This document shows positions 8,781 through 17,259 of a DNA stretch of 64,000 nt, one piece after another. The stretch covers positions 1,798,001 to 1,862,000 of the forward strand of contig NZ_QHHQ01000001.1 in the NCBI RefSeq assembly GCF_003258595.1, read 5' to 3'. A program made the position numbers and the translations under genes. The DNA comes from Acuticoccus sediminis. GTDB taxonomy: Bacteria; Pseudomonadota; Alphaproteobacteria; Rhizobiales; Amorphaceae. The first letter of the stretch is position 1, and each line of letters begins with the position of its first letter. Below the pieces are notes generated by a model. The model was not told where the DNA came from, did no database searches, and saw only the letters and a program-made list of their open reading frames with translations.

Positions 8781-9487
8781 CAGCCGCGGCCCGCCTTGAA
8801 TGCTGCGTAGCGGGCCTTCGTCTCGTCGTTCATCGGATAGAGGCCGGGGAGGGGGACGCCGCGCTCCACCTCGGTCACGATCCACGCCTCCATCTTTTCC
8901 TGCTCGACAGCCTCGGCGACGACGTCGCCGACGAGCGCCTGCGGGATCAACACCGCGCCGTCCGCGTCGACGACGATGACGTCATCGGGTACGACGCACA
9001 CGCCGCCGCAGCCGATGCTCTCCTGCCACCCGACGAAGGTCAGGCCCGCGACCGACGGCGGGGCCGCCGCGCCCGAGCACCACACCGGGAGCCCGGTGCC
9101 GAGCACGCCGTCGAGATCACGCACCACGCCGTCGGTGACGAGGGCCGCCACGCCGCGCTTCTTCATCCGCGCGCACAGGATGTCGCCGAAGATGCCGGCG
9201 TCGGCCACGCCCATCGAATCGACGACGGTGATGCAGCCCTCGGGCATCGCCTCGATGGCGGCGCGGGTGGAGATCGGCGAGCCCCAGGATGCGGGCGTGG
9301 CGAGATCCTCGCGCGCCGGGACGAAGCGCAGCGTGAAGGCGGGGCCGACGATGCGCGGCTGGCCGGGCCGCAGCGGCATCGCACCGCGCAGCCATACATT
9401 GCGCAGGCCCTTCTTCAGAAGCACCGTCGTCAGCGTCGCCGTCGTGATGCCCTTCAGCGTCTCGATGGTATTGGCGTCGAGCGTCAT
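8780..9487 (-). CDS. RraA-like / HMG-CHA aldolase family protein
   Basis: 235 residues. The family core is clear: FGDILCARMKKRGVAALVTD followed by GVVRDLDGV, matching the G-x(3-4)-A...D-G-x-x-R-D pattern whose Arg and Asp bind pyruvate and Mg2+ in 4-hydroxy-4-methyl-2-oxoglutarate/4-carboxy-4-hydroxy-2-oxoadipate aldolases. Homologues also decarboxylate oxaloacetate; true RraA proteins are shorter RNase E inhibitors. The length and the catabolic setting favour an aldolase or decarboxylase. ATG 9487 has GAGAGGA upstream. It sits between an SDR gene (28 bp upstream) and the DapA-like gene, with which it shares a TGATG stop/start overlap. Confidence 0.85.
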   Translation of the reverse strand: MTLDANTIETLKGITTATLTTVLLKKGLRNVWLRGAMPLRPGQPRIVGPAFTLRFVPAREDLATPASWGSPISTRAAIEAMPEGCITVVDSMGVADAGIFGDILCARMKKRGVAALVTDGVVRDLDGVLGTGLPVWCSGAAAPPSVAGLTFVGWQESIGCGGVCVVPDDVIVVDADGAVLIPQALVGDVVAEAVEQEKMEAWIVTEVERGVPLPGLYPMNDETKARYAAFKAGRG

Positions 9488-9515
9488 GGTCGTCCTCTCT
9501 CGTCTGGTGGGAAGG

Positions 9516-10301
9516 TCAGATGCTGGGAATGTATCCGCCGTCAACGCGAATCACGCTGCCGGTGATGTAGGACGAGCGGGTCGAGGCGAGGAAGGCGACC
9601 GTGTCGCCATATTCCTGCGGGTCGCCGTAGCGGCCGAGTGGGATCGAGCCGGTGCTCTCGCTGACGACGTCCGCGACCGGCCGGCCCTCGCGCTCGGCCT
9701 TCTTCTCGTCGAGGAAGGTAATGCGCTTGGTGGCGACGCGGCCCGGCAGCACGATGTTGCTGGTGACGCCGTCGCGGCCCACCTCCGCCGCCAGCGTCTT
9801 CGACCAGCCGACCAGGGTGGCGCGCAGGGCGTTGGAGAGGCCGAGATTGGGGATCGGCGCGACGACGCCGGACGAGGTGGAGGTGATGATGCGACCCCAC
9901 TTGCGCTCGCGCATCCCCGGCAGCACGCGGTCGGTGATGGCGAACACCGAGACCACCATGGAATCGAAGAACTTGCGCCACGTCTCGGCGGATTGGCCGG
10001 CGACGCCGCCGGGGGGCGGACCGCCGGTGATCGCGACGAAGATGTCGACCGGTCCGAGCTCCTTCTCGACCGCCGAGACCCTGGCATCGACGCTGGCGAT
10101 GTCGGCGATGTCCCAGGTCAGCGCCGTCGCCGTGCCACCCGCGGCGCGGATCGCCTCGACGGTGGCGCTGGCGGCCGCCTCGTCGATGTCGGCGACGGCG
10201 ACGCTGGCGCCTTCCGCGCTCAGCGATCGGGCGATGGCGCTGCCGAGCCCGCCCCCCGCGCCCAGCACCAGGGCAACCTTGTTGTCGAGGCCAAGATCCA
10301 T
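9516..10301 (-). CDS. SDR-family oxidoreductase lacking the YxxxK pair
   Basis: 261 residues with a Rossmann fold. The nucleotide motif is VLGAGGGLGSAIA and the C-terminal end reads TGSVIRVDGG, as in FabG-like SDRs. Two core motifs are unusual: NNAG is replaced by TGGPPPG, and the YxxxK catalytic pair aligns with S-N-A-L-R (LGLSNALRATLVGWSKTLA), giving Ser and Arg in place of Tyr and Lys. The catalytic Ser region (ITSTSSGVV) remains. This fits the BKR-like SDR subgroup described as lacking a perfect catalytic tetrad. First gene of the SDR-RraA-DapA-like operon, divergent from a LysR gene. Confidence 0.88.
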   Translation of the reverse strand: MDLGLDNKVALVLGAGGGLGSAIARSLSAEGASVAVADIDEAAASATVEAIRAAGGTATALTWDIADIASVDARVSAVEKELGPVDIFVAITGGPPPGGVAGQSAETWRKFFDSMVVSVFAITDRVLPGMRERKWGRIITSTSSGVVAPIPNLGLSNALRATLVGWSKTLAAEVGRDGVTSNIVLPGRVATKRITFLDEKKAEREGRPVADVVSESTGSIPLGRYGDPQEYGDTVAFLASTRSSYITGSVIRVDGGYIPSI

Positions 10302-10403
10302 GACGTTCTCCCAGATTATGCACTCCCGCTAGCGGCTCAGGCGCAGCAGAAAAAGTGCGCCTAACTTTCTTCAGGGCGAACAAAAAGTTTGGTATGGGCG
10401 GGG
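10302..10403. promoter_or_regulatory. Divergent promoter region between SDR operon and LysR gene
   Basis: A 102-bp gap with lower GC than its surroundings. AAAGT (10352-10356) and ACTTT (10364-10368) form an inverted repeat with a 7-bp spacer, and purines or pyrimidines extend the symmetry on both sides. This is a candidate LysR binding site controlling both directions. Promoter hexamers are not clear. Confidence 0.4.
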
Positions 10404-11306
10404 ATGGACACCCGCTTCCTCGACACCTTCCTCGCCGTTGTCCGCCGCGGCTCACTGGCCGACGCCGCCCTGGAGCTCGACATCACCGCGACCGCCGTCG
10501 CACAGCGAATCCGCACGCTGGAAGCCGAGCTCGGCGTCAAGCTTCTCGAACGGGCCGGGCGCTCGGTGCGGCCGACGGAAGCCGGGTACGCCGTGGTCGA
10601 CCGTTCGGCGGCGCTGCTGAGGGTCCTGCGCGAGCTGCGAACCGCCGTGCGGGGCGGCGAGATCATCGGCAAGCTGCGCGTCGGCGCGATCTCGACGGCG
10701 CAGACCGGGCTCTTTCCCGGCGTGCTGGGGCGGCTGTCGCGGCAGCACCCGGGACTGGAGGTGGTCCTCGAACCCGGGACGTCGAGCGAGCTCTACGCCA
10801 AGACCCTGGCCGGCGAGGTCGACGCTTCGGTGATCGTCAAGCCGGGCTTCGTGCTGCCGAAGACGGTGGAGTTCCACTCGTGGCGCTCGGAACCGCTGGT
10901 GCTGCTCGCACCGCACGACGAGACCGTACGCGACGCCATCACGCTCCTCGAAACACGGCCATTCATTCGCTACGACCGGCGGCAGTGGGGCGGGCGGCTC
11001 GCGGCCGACTACCTCGACCGCCGCGGCATCGTCCCGGCGCAGCGCTTCGAACTCGACGCGCTGGAGGCGATCGCGGTGATGGTGGACGGCGGGCTCGGCG
11101 TTTCCATCGTGCCGGAGTGGGCGGGTCCCTGGCCGGAGGGGCTGCGGCTCAATCGCATCGACCTGCCGCCCCCGGTGCCGGTGCGCGAGCTGGGGCTCCT
11201 GTCGCTCCGCGGCACGGCGCAGATGCACCTCATCCGCAAGCTCGCCGAGACGGCGCTCGACGCGAACGACCTCGCCCGCGGCGCGGGTGCGGCGCCTCAG
11301 CCGTAA
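10404..11306 (+). CDS. LysR-family transcriptional regulator
   Basis: 300 residues. MDTRFLDTFLAVVRRGSLAD and TAVAQRIRTLEAELG give the winged helix-turn-helix; RPTEAGYAVVDRSAALLR starts the linker, and the effector domain follows to the end. ATG 10404 has GGCGGGG directly upstream and fits the family; GTG 10389 is in frame too. It is divergent from the SDR-RraA-DapA-like operon and is probably its regulator, with the pathway substrate or intermediate as co-inducer. Its 3' end overlaps the 3' end of the converging GntR gene by 10 bp. Confidence 0.9.
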   Translation: MDTRFLDTFLAVVRRGSLADAALELDITATAVAQRIRTLEAELGVKLLERAGRSVRPTEAGYAVVDRSAALLRVLRELRTAVRGGEIIGKLRVGAISTAQTGLFPGVLGRLSRQHPGLEVVLEPGTSSELYAKTLAGEVDASVIVKPGFVLPKTVEFHSWRSEPLVLLAPHDETVRDAITLLETRPFIRYDRRQWGGRLAADYLDRRGIVPAQRFELDALEAIAVMVDGGLGVSIVPEWAGPWPEGLRLNRIDLPPPVPVRELGLLSLRGTAQMHLIRKLAETALDANDLARGAGAAPQP

Positions 11307-12001
11307 CGCTGGCGCAGCGTCTCGATGTAGTGGTCGCGGGAGGGGGCGAGGTGGGCCTTGCAGAGCGCGACGAGACGGTCGCGGTCTTCCTTGCGGATCG
11401 CGTCGATCATTTCCCAGTGCGCGTTGGCGGCCCAGTCCTGATAGGCCCGGTCGCTCACCGCGATCGAGCGGTATGCGTGTGACTTCTGCGCGAAGAGGGT
11501 GATCGCCTCCAGCAATGCGGCGTTGCCGCAGTGGCCGAACAGCGCGCGGTGGAAGGCGATGTTGCTGCGGAAGACACCGCGGCGATCCTGCGCGGCGACG
11601 GCCGCCGAGTGCTCGCGCTGGATGCGTTCCAGCTCCTCCATCGCGTCCTGCGGGAGCGGGAGAGGGATACAGGACGCGGCCTGGCCCTCGAGCAGCTCGC
11701 GCACGTCGTTGAGGTCGGCGACCTCCTTGGCCGTATAGAGCCGCACGACGGCGCCGCGGTTGCGCGGCCGTTCGACGAGGCCGAGGCGCTCGAGCACGAT
11801 GATCGCCTGCCGCACGATGTGACGCTTCACCCCGAACTGCGCGGCAAGCTGCTCCTCGATCAGCCGCTCGCGCGGGTGGAGGCGGCCGAAGACGATCTCT
11901 TCCTCGAGACGGTGGGCAATCTCCAGGGCGATGTCCTCGCCGTTGCGGCGCGGCGCGTCTTCGTTGATTTCCGCCGCGCCGGTGCGCGCCGCGTCCGCCA
12001 T
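11297..12001 (-). CDS. GntR-family regulator, FadR (FCD) subfamily
   Basis: 234 residues. The N-terminal winged helix-turn-helix reads ERLIEEQLAAQFGVKRHIVR...LERLGLVE with the RNRGAVV wing, followed by the all-helical FCD effector domain, in which His and Asp/Glu residues (NIAFHRALFGHCGN) form the usual metal/ligand pocket. ATG 12001 is preferred to the upstream GTG because GGAGGG lies five bases before it. The gene is 18 bp downstream of tctA on the same strand, so it is the last gene of a tctC-tctB-tctA-gntR operon. It probably represses this operon and the divergent dehydratase gene through the palindromes at 15122-15144. Confidence 0.92.
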   Translation of the reverse strand: MADAARTGAAEINEDAPRRNGEDIALEIAHRLEEEIVFGRLHPRERLIEEQLAAQFGVKRHIVRQAIIVLERLGLVERPRNRGAVVRLYTAKEVADLNDVRELLEGQAASCIPLPLPQDAMEELERIQREHSAAVAAQDRRGVFRSNIAFHRALFGHCGNAALLEAITLFAQKSHAYRSIAVSDRAYQDWAANAHWEMIDAIRKEDRDRLVALCKAHLAPSRDHYIETLRQRYG

Positions 12002-12019
12002 CACATCCCTCCGACAGGT

Positions 12020-13552
12020 CTACTCGGTGCCGCCCGTCGTGACCTGCTTTCCAGCCGTAGCGCGCTTCATAGATCGACCCAGCCAGCCGAACAACGGCGT
12101 CGCCTGCAATGCGGACAGAAGTGCAATCGCAAGCAAGGTGGCGGAGATCGGGTTCTGGAGGAAGATCATCCAGTTGTTCTGGCCGATCAGCATAGATTGC
12201 TGCAACGTCGTGTCGAGGATCGGGCCGAGGATGAGGCCGATCACGAGCGGCGGCGTCGGGATCTTGAAGGCATCGAAGGCGAGCCCCAGCATCCCGAAGG
12301 CGATCATCAGGCCGATATCGAACATCGAGTTGTTGATCGCGTAGGCGCCGATGACGGACAGCACCACGATGACCGGGCCGACGACGCGGTTGGGGATCCT
12401 CGTGACGGCGACGCACGCGCGCGTGAACAGGATCCCGACCGCGAACAGCGCGACGTTGGCGAGGAGCACCGCCCACAGCAGCGTGTAGGTGACATCGCCG
12501 TAGTCCGTCATCAGCGACGGGCCGGGAAGGATGCCGTGCACCATCAGCCCGCCGAGCAGCACCGCCGTCGAGGACGAGCCGGGAATGCCGAGCGCGATGG
12601 TCGGGATCAGCGCGCCGCCGACGACCGCGTTGTTGGCCGCTTCGGGGGCGACGACGCCGGCGGGCGTACCCGTGCCGAACTCGGCCTTGTTCTTCGCGAA
12701 GCGCTTTGCCTCGTTGTAGGCAAACCACGATGCGGTGTCGCCGCCGGTCCCGGGGATGAGGCCGGTCACCACGCCGATGAAGCCGGAGCGGATGGAGTTG
12801 GGCAGGAGCTGCACGAACTCACGGCCCGTCGGCAGCATCCGGTCGCCGATATTGGACACACGCTCGCCGCTGCCCCGGTTGCCCTCGACGATGAGGCGAA
12901 CGGCCTGCGGGATCGAGAACAGGCCGATCAGCGCGACGGTGAAGTTGATGCCCGAGAAGAGGTCGAGGATTCCGAACGTGAAGCGGGGCGTGCCCGTCGT
13001 CGGATCCATGCCGACGGTCGCCAGCAGCAGTCCCAGCGCGCCGGAGAACAGCCCCATGATGGTGGAGCCCTGCGACAGCGTGCCGATGATGGTGATGCCG
13101 AGGACGGCGACCGCGAAGATCTCGACCGGACCGAAATTGAGGACCACGCGGCCGAGCGCCGGCGCCACCGTCAGCAGCGCCACGGACGAGAGGAGGCCGC
13201 CGATGAGCGAGGCGGTCAGCGAAAGGCCGAGTGCCTTGCCGGCCTGCCCCTTGCGAGCCATCGGGTGCCCGTCCATCACCGTCGCGGCGGCCGCGGGCGT
13301 TCCGGGGGTGCGCAACAGGATGGCCGAGATGGAGCCGCCGTACATCGCCGCGAGGTAGAGCGAGGCGAGCATCGCGAGGCCCGTCTCGGGCCGGAACGAG
13401 TAGGTCAGCGGCAACAGCAGCGCGATCGCCATGGTGGCCGACAGGCCAGGCATCGCGCCGACGAACATGCCGATCAGCGCACCGGCGAAGATCGCCGCGA
13501 CGTTGATCGGGTCAAGGACGTTGGCGAGGCCAATCCAGAGGAAGCCCTCCAT
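12020..13552 (-). CDS. tctA: Tripartite tricarboxylate transporter large permease TctA
   Basis: 510 residues, about 12 predicted membrane segments. The family signatures are present: GAMPGLSATMAIALLLPLTY near the N-terminus, GGSISAILLRTPGTPAAAAT, and the repeated half IPGTGGDTASWFAYNEAKRF with LGIPGSSSTAVLLGG. TctA forms the Na+- or proton-coupled permease with TctB and receives substrate from TctC. Ten bases separate it from the tctB stop, and the GntR gene follows it. Substrate cannot be assigned from the permease; the family carries citrate, tartrate, terephthalate and other carboxylates. Confidence 0.96.
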   Translation of the reverse strand: MEGFLWIGLANVLDPINVAAIFAGALIGMFVGAMPGLSATMAIALLLPLTYSFRPETGLAMLASLYLAAMYGGSISAILLRTPGTPAAAATVMDGHPMARKGQAGKALGLSLTASLIGGLLSSVALLTVAPALGRVVLNFGPVEIFAVAVLGITIIGTLSQGSTIMGLFSGALGLLLATVGMDPTTGTPRFTFGILDLFSGINFTVALIGLFSIPQAVRLIVEGNRGSGERVSNIGDRMLPTGREFVQLLPNSIRSGFIGVVTGLIPGTGGDTASWFAYNEAKRFAKNKAEFGTGTPAGVVAPEAANNAVVGGALIPTIALGIPGSSSTAVLLGGLMVHGILPGPSLMTDYGDVTYTLLWAVLLANVALFAVGILFTRACVAVTRIPNRVVGPVIVVLSVIGAYAINNSMFDIGLMIAFGMLGLAFDAFKIPTPPLVIGLILGPILDTTLQQSMLIGQNNWMIFLQNPISATLLAIALLSALQATPLFGWLGRSMKRATAGKQVTTGGTE

Positions 13553-13562
13553 ACAAGATACC

Positions 13563-14009
13563 TCAAAAGGTCGGGAAGAGCGGGATGTTGAGCTTCAGGA
13601 ACCAGACGAACACGCCGTAGATCACCGCCGAGACGGCGGCGATCGTCAGAACGCCGGGCACCAGACCGACCGGGCGCAGCGCGATCAGCGGCAGCGCCAG
13701 GAAGACCGGCGTTGCGAGCATGTAGCCGACGGTACCGATGGACCAGGCATAGACGACGATCAGGCCGAGGAAGGCCGCGCCGATGCCGATGTCGCGCCAC
13801 GAGGTCGGCTCCGTCGCGGCGGCGTTCCCTTGCGCCAGGGCGGCGCGGCGGGCGAGCAGCGTCTGGCCGATGGCGAGCACGGCGAGAATGAGCACGACCC
13901 AGCCGAGGAGGTTGGGAAGCTTCTGCGCCGTCGGCGGGTAGCCCGAGGCCTCGTACCACATGAAGAGGACGAGGCCGATTCCGGCCAGCGCCGTCACAAT
14001 GCGTCCCAT
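13563..14009 (-). CDS. tctB: Tripartite tricarboxylate transporter small subunit TctB
   Basis: 148 residues with four predicted membrane helices (an N-terminal IVTALAGIGLVLFMWYEA helix, then LPNLLGWVVLILAVLAIG, and two further helices in the second half). This matches the size and layout of TctB, the poorly conserved small membrane subunit of the transporter. ATG 14009 has AGGAG nine bases upstream. The gene lies between tctC (59 bp upstream) and tctA (10 bp downstream); the assignment rests on topology and position more than on motifs. Confidence 0.92.
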   Translation of the reverse strand: MGRIVTALAGIGLVLFMWYEASGYPPTAQKLPNLLGWVVLILAVLAIGQTLLARRAALAQGNAAATEPTSWRDIGIGAAFLGLIVVYAWSIGTVGYMLATPVFLALPLIALRPVGLVPGVLTIAAVSAVIYGVFVWFLKLNIPLFPTF

Positions 14010-14068
14010 CTGTCGATCTCCTGGAAGAACGGTCGACGGGATCGCCCCGTCGACCTGGGATGGGGACG

Positions 14069-15046
14069 TTATTGTGCCTGGACCTCGTCCTTGATCTCGG
14101 CCCAGATCTCCTTGTACTGGCCTTCCTGCGTCCTGAGCATCTCGGCGTAGGCGTCGCCCGAGATGAAGTCGATGTTCATCGCGCGCTCGGCGGCGGCCTT
14201 CTGGAAGTCCGGGTTGTCGACCACGCGCTGCATCGCGTCGATCATCTGCTGGCGCGCCTCGGCGGGGAAGTCCGCGGGGCCGCTGTAGCCGCGCGAGGAG
14301 CCTGCCACGAGGTTGTAGCCGAGCTCCTTGGCGGTCGGCACGTCCGGCAGGTCCGGCAACCGCTCTTCGGAGAACACGGCAAGCGCCTTCAGATTGCCCT
14401 CCTTGATCTGCGGGAAGGAGACGCCGACGTTGGTGAAGCTCGCATCGATCTTCCCGGCCATGGCGGCGGTCCACGACGGCCCGTCACCCTGGAACGGCAC
14501 CTTCTGAAGCTTGACGCCCGACTCCTTCTCGAACTGCAACGAGGTGAAGTAGTCGTCACCGCCGACGCCGGAATTGCCGACCGTCACGGTGCCGGGGTTC
14601 TCCTTCGCGGCGTTGACGAAATCCTCGAACGTGTCGAACGGGCTGTCCTTGGCGACGACGGCGATGCCCGGATCGGTCACGATGTTCGCAATCGGGGTGA
14701 TCTCGTCGATCGTGTAGGTGATCGACGGGTTCATGATGTAGTTGGTGGTCAGCATCGGCGTGTTGGTGATGCTGATCGTCGCCCCGTCGGGCTTGGTCTG
14801 CTTGGCGAGGCGCGTCCAGGCGATCGCGCCGGTCGCACCCGGAATGTACTCGTTCACGAAGTTCACGCCGAGTTCCTTGGCGAGATACGGCTGGACGAGC
14901 TGCGCCAGCGCATCGGACCCGCCGCCGGCCTTGAAGCCCTGCATGACCTTGACGTCGTCGGCCGGGTAGTCGTCCGCCATCGCGGGCGTCAGCGCCGTGC
15001 AGGCGAGAGCTGCGGCTGCCACGAGCGCCATGTTCGAGCGATTCAT
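14069..15046 (-). CDS. tctC: Tripartite tricarboxylate transporter substrate-binding protein TctC (Bug family)
   Basis: 325 residues. An N-terminal signal peptide (MNRSNMALVAAAALACTALTPAMA) precedes a two-lobed Bug-type binding protein: FKAGGGSDALAQLVQPYLAK, YIPGATGAIAWTRLA, VGNSGVGGDDYFTSLQFE and KALAVFSEERLPDLPDVPTA are typical segments. It captures a carboxylate in the periplasm and delivers it to TctAB. First gene of the tctC-tctB-tctA-gntR operon, divergent from an IlvD/Edd-type dehydratase. The pairing with a sugar-acid dehydratase suggests a hydroxylated acid as ligand, which is inference. Confidence 0.95.
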   Translation of the reverse strand: MNRSNMALVAAAALACTALTPAMADDYPADDVKVMQGFKAGGGSDALAQLVQPYLAKELGVNFVNEYIPGATGAIAWTRLAKQTKPDGATISITNTPMLTTNYIMNPSITYTIDEITPIANIVTDPGIAVVAKDSPFDTFEDFVNAAKENPGTVTVGNSGVGGDDYFTSLQFEKESGVKLQKVPFQGDGPSWTAAMAGKIDASFTNVGVSFPQIKEGNLKALAVFSEERLPDLPDVPTAKELGYNLVAGSSRGYSGPADFPAEARQQMIDAMQRVVDNPDFQKAAAERAMNIDFISGDAYAEMLRTQEGQYKEIWAEIKDEVQAQ

Positions 15047-15121
15047 TCGTGTCCTCCCAAAGGTCTCTGAAATTGCGCAAATCCTTGCACTTGCGGGCCA
15101 GCAGACACTGGCTGCCGGAGC

Positions 15122-15144
15122 TTGTCAAATGTATTGTTGACAAT
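15122..15144. promoter_or_regulatory. Candidate GntR operator between tctC and dehydratase gene
   Basis: TTGTCAA (15122-15128) and TTGACAA (15137-15143) are perfect inverted arms. The right part is also a compact site, ATTGTTGACAAT (15133-15144), with GT-N2-AC symmetry like FadR-subfamily operators. It lies 75-100 bp upstream of tctC and 47-69 bp upstream of the dehydratase start, and a GntR/FadR regulator is encoded at the end of the tct operon. The likely reading is coordinated repression of both divergent units. Confidence 0.5.
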
Positions 15145-15190
15145 CTTGTGGCCGTAACGGTTGATGTGCTCCTGAACGGTAGGTGGAACG

Positions 15191-16921
15191 ATGGTCGACG
15201 ACGCAGAACGTGGATTGAAAAAAGGCCTGACGAGCTACGGAGATTCGGCGTTCTCGCTGTTCCTGCGGAAGGCCTTCATCAAGGGGATGGGCTACTCGGA
15301 CGACGCGCTCGACCGGCCGATCGTCGGTGTCGTCGACACCTTCTCCGGCTACAACGCCTGCCACGCCAACGTGCCCGACCTGGTGGAGGCGGTGAAGCGC
15401 GGCGTGCAGCTCGCGGGGGCGCTGCCGGTCCCGTTCCCGACCATCTCGATCCACGAGAGCTTCGCGTACCCGACGTCGATGTTCACGCGGAACCTCATGT
15501 CGATGGACACCGAGGAGATGATCCGCGCCCAGCCGATGGATGCGGTCGTGCTGATCGGCGGCTGCGACAAGACGGTGCCCGCGCAGCTGATGGGAGCGGC
15601 GAGCGCCAACATCCCGGCGATCCAGCTCGTCACTGGGCCGATGATGACCGGCAGCCACCGGGGCGAACGCGTCGGCGCCTGCACCGATTGCCGCCGCTTC
15701 TGGGCGCGCTATCGGGCGGGCGATATCGACGACCAGGAGATCGCCGAGGTCAACACCCAGCTCGTCCCCGGCGGCGGCACCTGCGGCGTGATGGGGACGG
15801 CCTCGACGATGGCGCTCGTCACGGAGGCGCTCGGCATGATGGCGCCGGGCGGCGCGACGCCGCCGGCGGTGTCCGCCGACCGCCGGCGCATCGCCGAGAC
15901 CAGCGGCCGGCTCGCCGTGCAGATGGCCGCGCAGGACCTGACGCCGGACAAGATCATGACGCAGGAGGCGTTCGAGAACGCCCTCACGGTGCTGCTCGCA
16001 ACGGGCGGGTCCACCAACGGCATCGTCCACCTCGCGGCGATTGCCGGGCGTGCCGGACTGAAGCTCGACCTCGATCAGTTCGACCGGATGGGGCGCGACA
16101 TCCCTGTCCTCGTCGACCTGAAGCCGTCGGGCCAGAACTACATGGAGGATCTGCACCGGGCGGGCGGCCTGCCGACGATCCTGCGCGAACTGAAGGACCA
16201 CCTACATCTCGACTGCCTGACCGTCACCGGCCGCACGCTGGGCGAGAACATCGACGAGATGCCGGGCGGGTGGACGCAGTCGATCGTCTCGCGGATCGAC
16301 AAGCCGCTCTATCGCGAGGGCGGGATGGCGGTTCTCCGCGGCAATCTGGCGCCCGGCGGGGCGATCGTTAAGCAGTCCGCCGCCAGTCCCGACCTGATGA
16401 CGCACCGCGGCCGCGCCGTGGTCTTCTCCTCGGTGGCCGACATGGGCGCGCGGGTGGACGACCCGGACCTCGACGTGACGGCCGACGACATCCTCGTCCT
16501 GCAGAACGCCGGTCCGAAGGGGGCGCCGGGGATGCCGGAAGCGGGCTACATGCCGATCCCGAAGAAGATCGCGGCGGCGGGCGTGAAGGACATGGTGCGC
16601 ATCTCCGACGCGCGCATGAGCGGCACCGCCTCCGGCACGATCGTCCTGCATGTCACGCCCGAGTCCTACGAGGGCGGGCCGCTGGCGCTGGTCAGGACCG
16701 GCGACATCATCGCGCTCGACGTGCCCAATCGGACGCTGACGCTGGAGGTGTCGGACGAGGAGCTGGCCGAGCGGCGCAAGGCGTTCCTCGCACCGGTCCA
16801 CGACGGCTGCGACCGCGGCTACAAGAAGCTCTACATGGACACGGTCACGCAGGCCGATCAGGGCTGCGACTTCGCCTTCCTGATCCCGCATCCCTCCGGT
16901 TCGGTTCCCGGAGCGAAGTAA
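15191..16921 (+). CDS. IlvD/Edd family dehydratase, probably sugar-acid type
   Basis: 576 residues. The [2Fe-2S] cysteine triad is visible as Cys57 (GYNACHANVP), Cys125 (GGCDKTVP) and Cys198 (GGGTCGVMGTAST), the pattern of the Fe-S sugar-acid dehydratases. Segments such as RISDARMSGTASGTIVLHV close the active site. Enzymes of this type dehydrate aldonic acids to 2-keto-3-deoxy acids; the biosynthetic dihydroxyacid dehydratase is the alternative. The context (divergent tct transporter, GntR, nearby SDR, RraA-like and DapA-like genes) favours a catabolic sugar-acid role. No Fe-S assembly gene lies nearby. ATG 15191 has AGGTGG upstream. Confidence 0.92.
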   Translation: MVDDAERGLKKGLTSYGDSAFSLFLRKAFIKGMGYSDDALDRPIVGVVDTFSGYNACHANVPDLVEAVKRGVQLAGALPVPFPTISIHESFAYPTSMFTRNLMSMDTEEMIRAQPMDAVVLIGGCDKTVPAQLMGAASANIPAIQLVTGPMMTGSHRGERVGACTDCRRFWARYRAGDIDDQEIAEVNTQLVPGGGTCGVMGTASTMALVTEALGMMAPGGATPPAVSADRRRIAETSGRLAVQMAAQDLTPDKIMTQEAFENALTVLLATGGSTNGIVHLAAIAGRAGLKLDLDQFDRMGRDIPVLVDLKPSGQNYMEDLHRAGGLPTILRELKDHLHLDCLTVTGRTLGENIDEMPGGWTQSIVSRIDKPLYREGGMAVLRGNLAPGGAIVKQSAASPDLMTHRGRAVVFSSVADMGARVDDPDLDVTADDILVLQNAGPKGAPGMPEAGYMPIPKKIAAAGVKDMVRISDARMSGTASGTIVLHVTPESYEGGPLALVRTGDIIALDVPNRTLTLEVSDEELAERRKAFLAPVHDGCDRGYKKLYMDTVTQADQGCDFAFLIPHPSGSVPGAK

Positions 16922-17259
16922 CGCCTCCGCCGCGACCATCCGAAGCGCCGGGCCGACGGACGGCCCGACACGAGCCACGGTCCCAGAGCCGCCGCAGCAG
17001 GGCGGGTGCCCGGCTTGTGCCGCGAACGGCAACTGCGCGGACCGAGCCGGCTCGTTCAGCCTCGCCGAAGTGCGACATCAGGCGCCGCGACGTTTGCCGC
17101 GGCCTCTGACGGCGGCCCGCTTCTTCGCACAAAATATCGGGAGGCATACGGAAGCCGTGACACGGTCGCCGCGGCGGTGTTCTGCAGCGCAGCACGCTTC
17201 GGGTCCGTCGGTCCGTCGCGGTGGAGGCCATCGAGGTGCCTGAGGAGTGCGGACTGGAA
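16922..17259. other. Gene-free stretch, probable decayed DNA
   Basis: No frame here gives a recognisable protein on either strand. The stretch lies between the dehydratase gene and a truncated integrase start beside tRNA-Ala, so it may be residual sequence of a lost integrated element. No transposase, repeat boundary or attachment-site copy could be recognised by eye. Confidence 0.4.
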
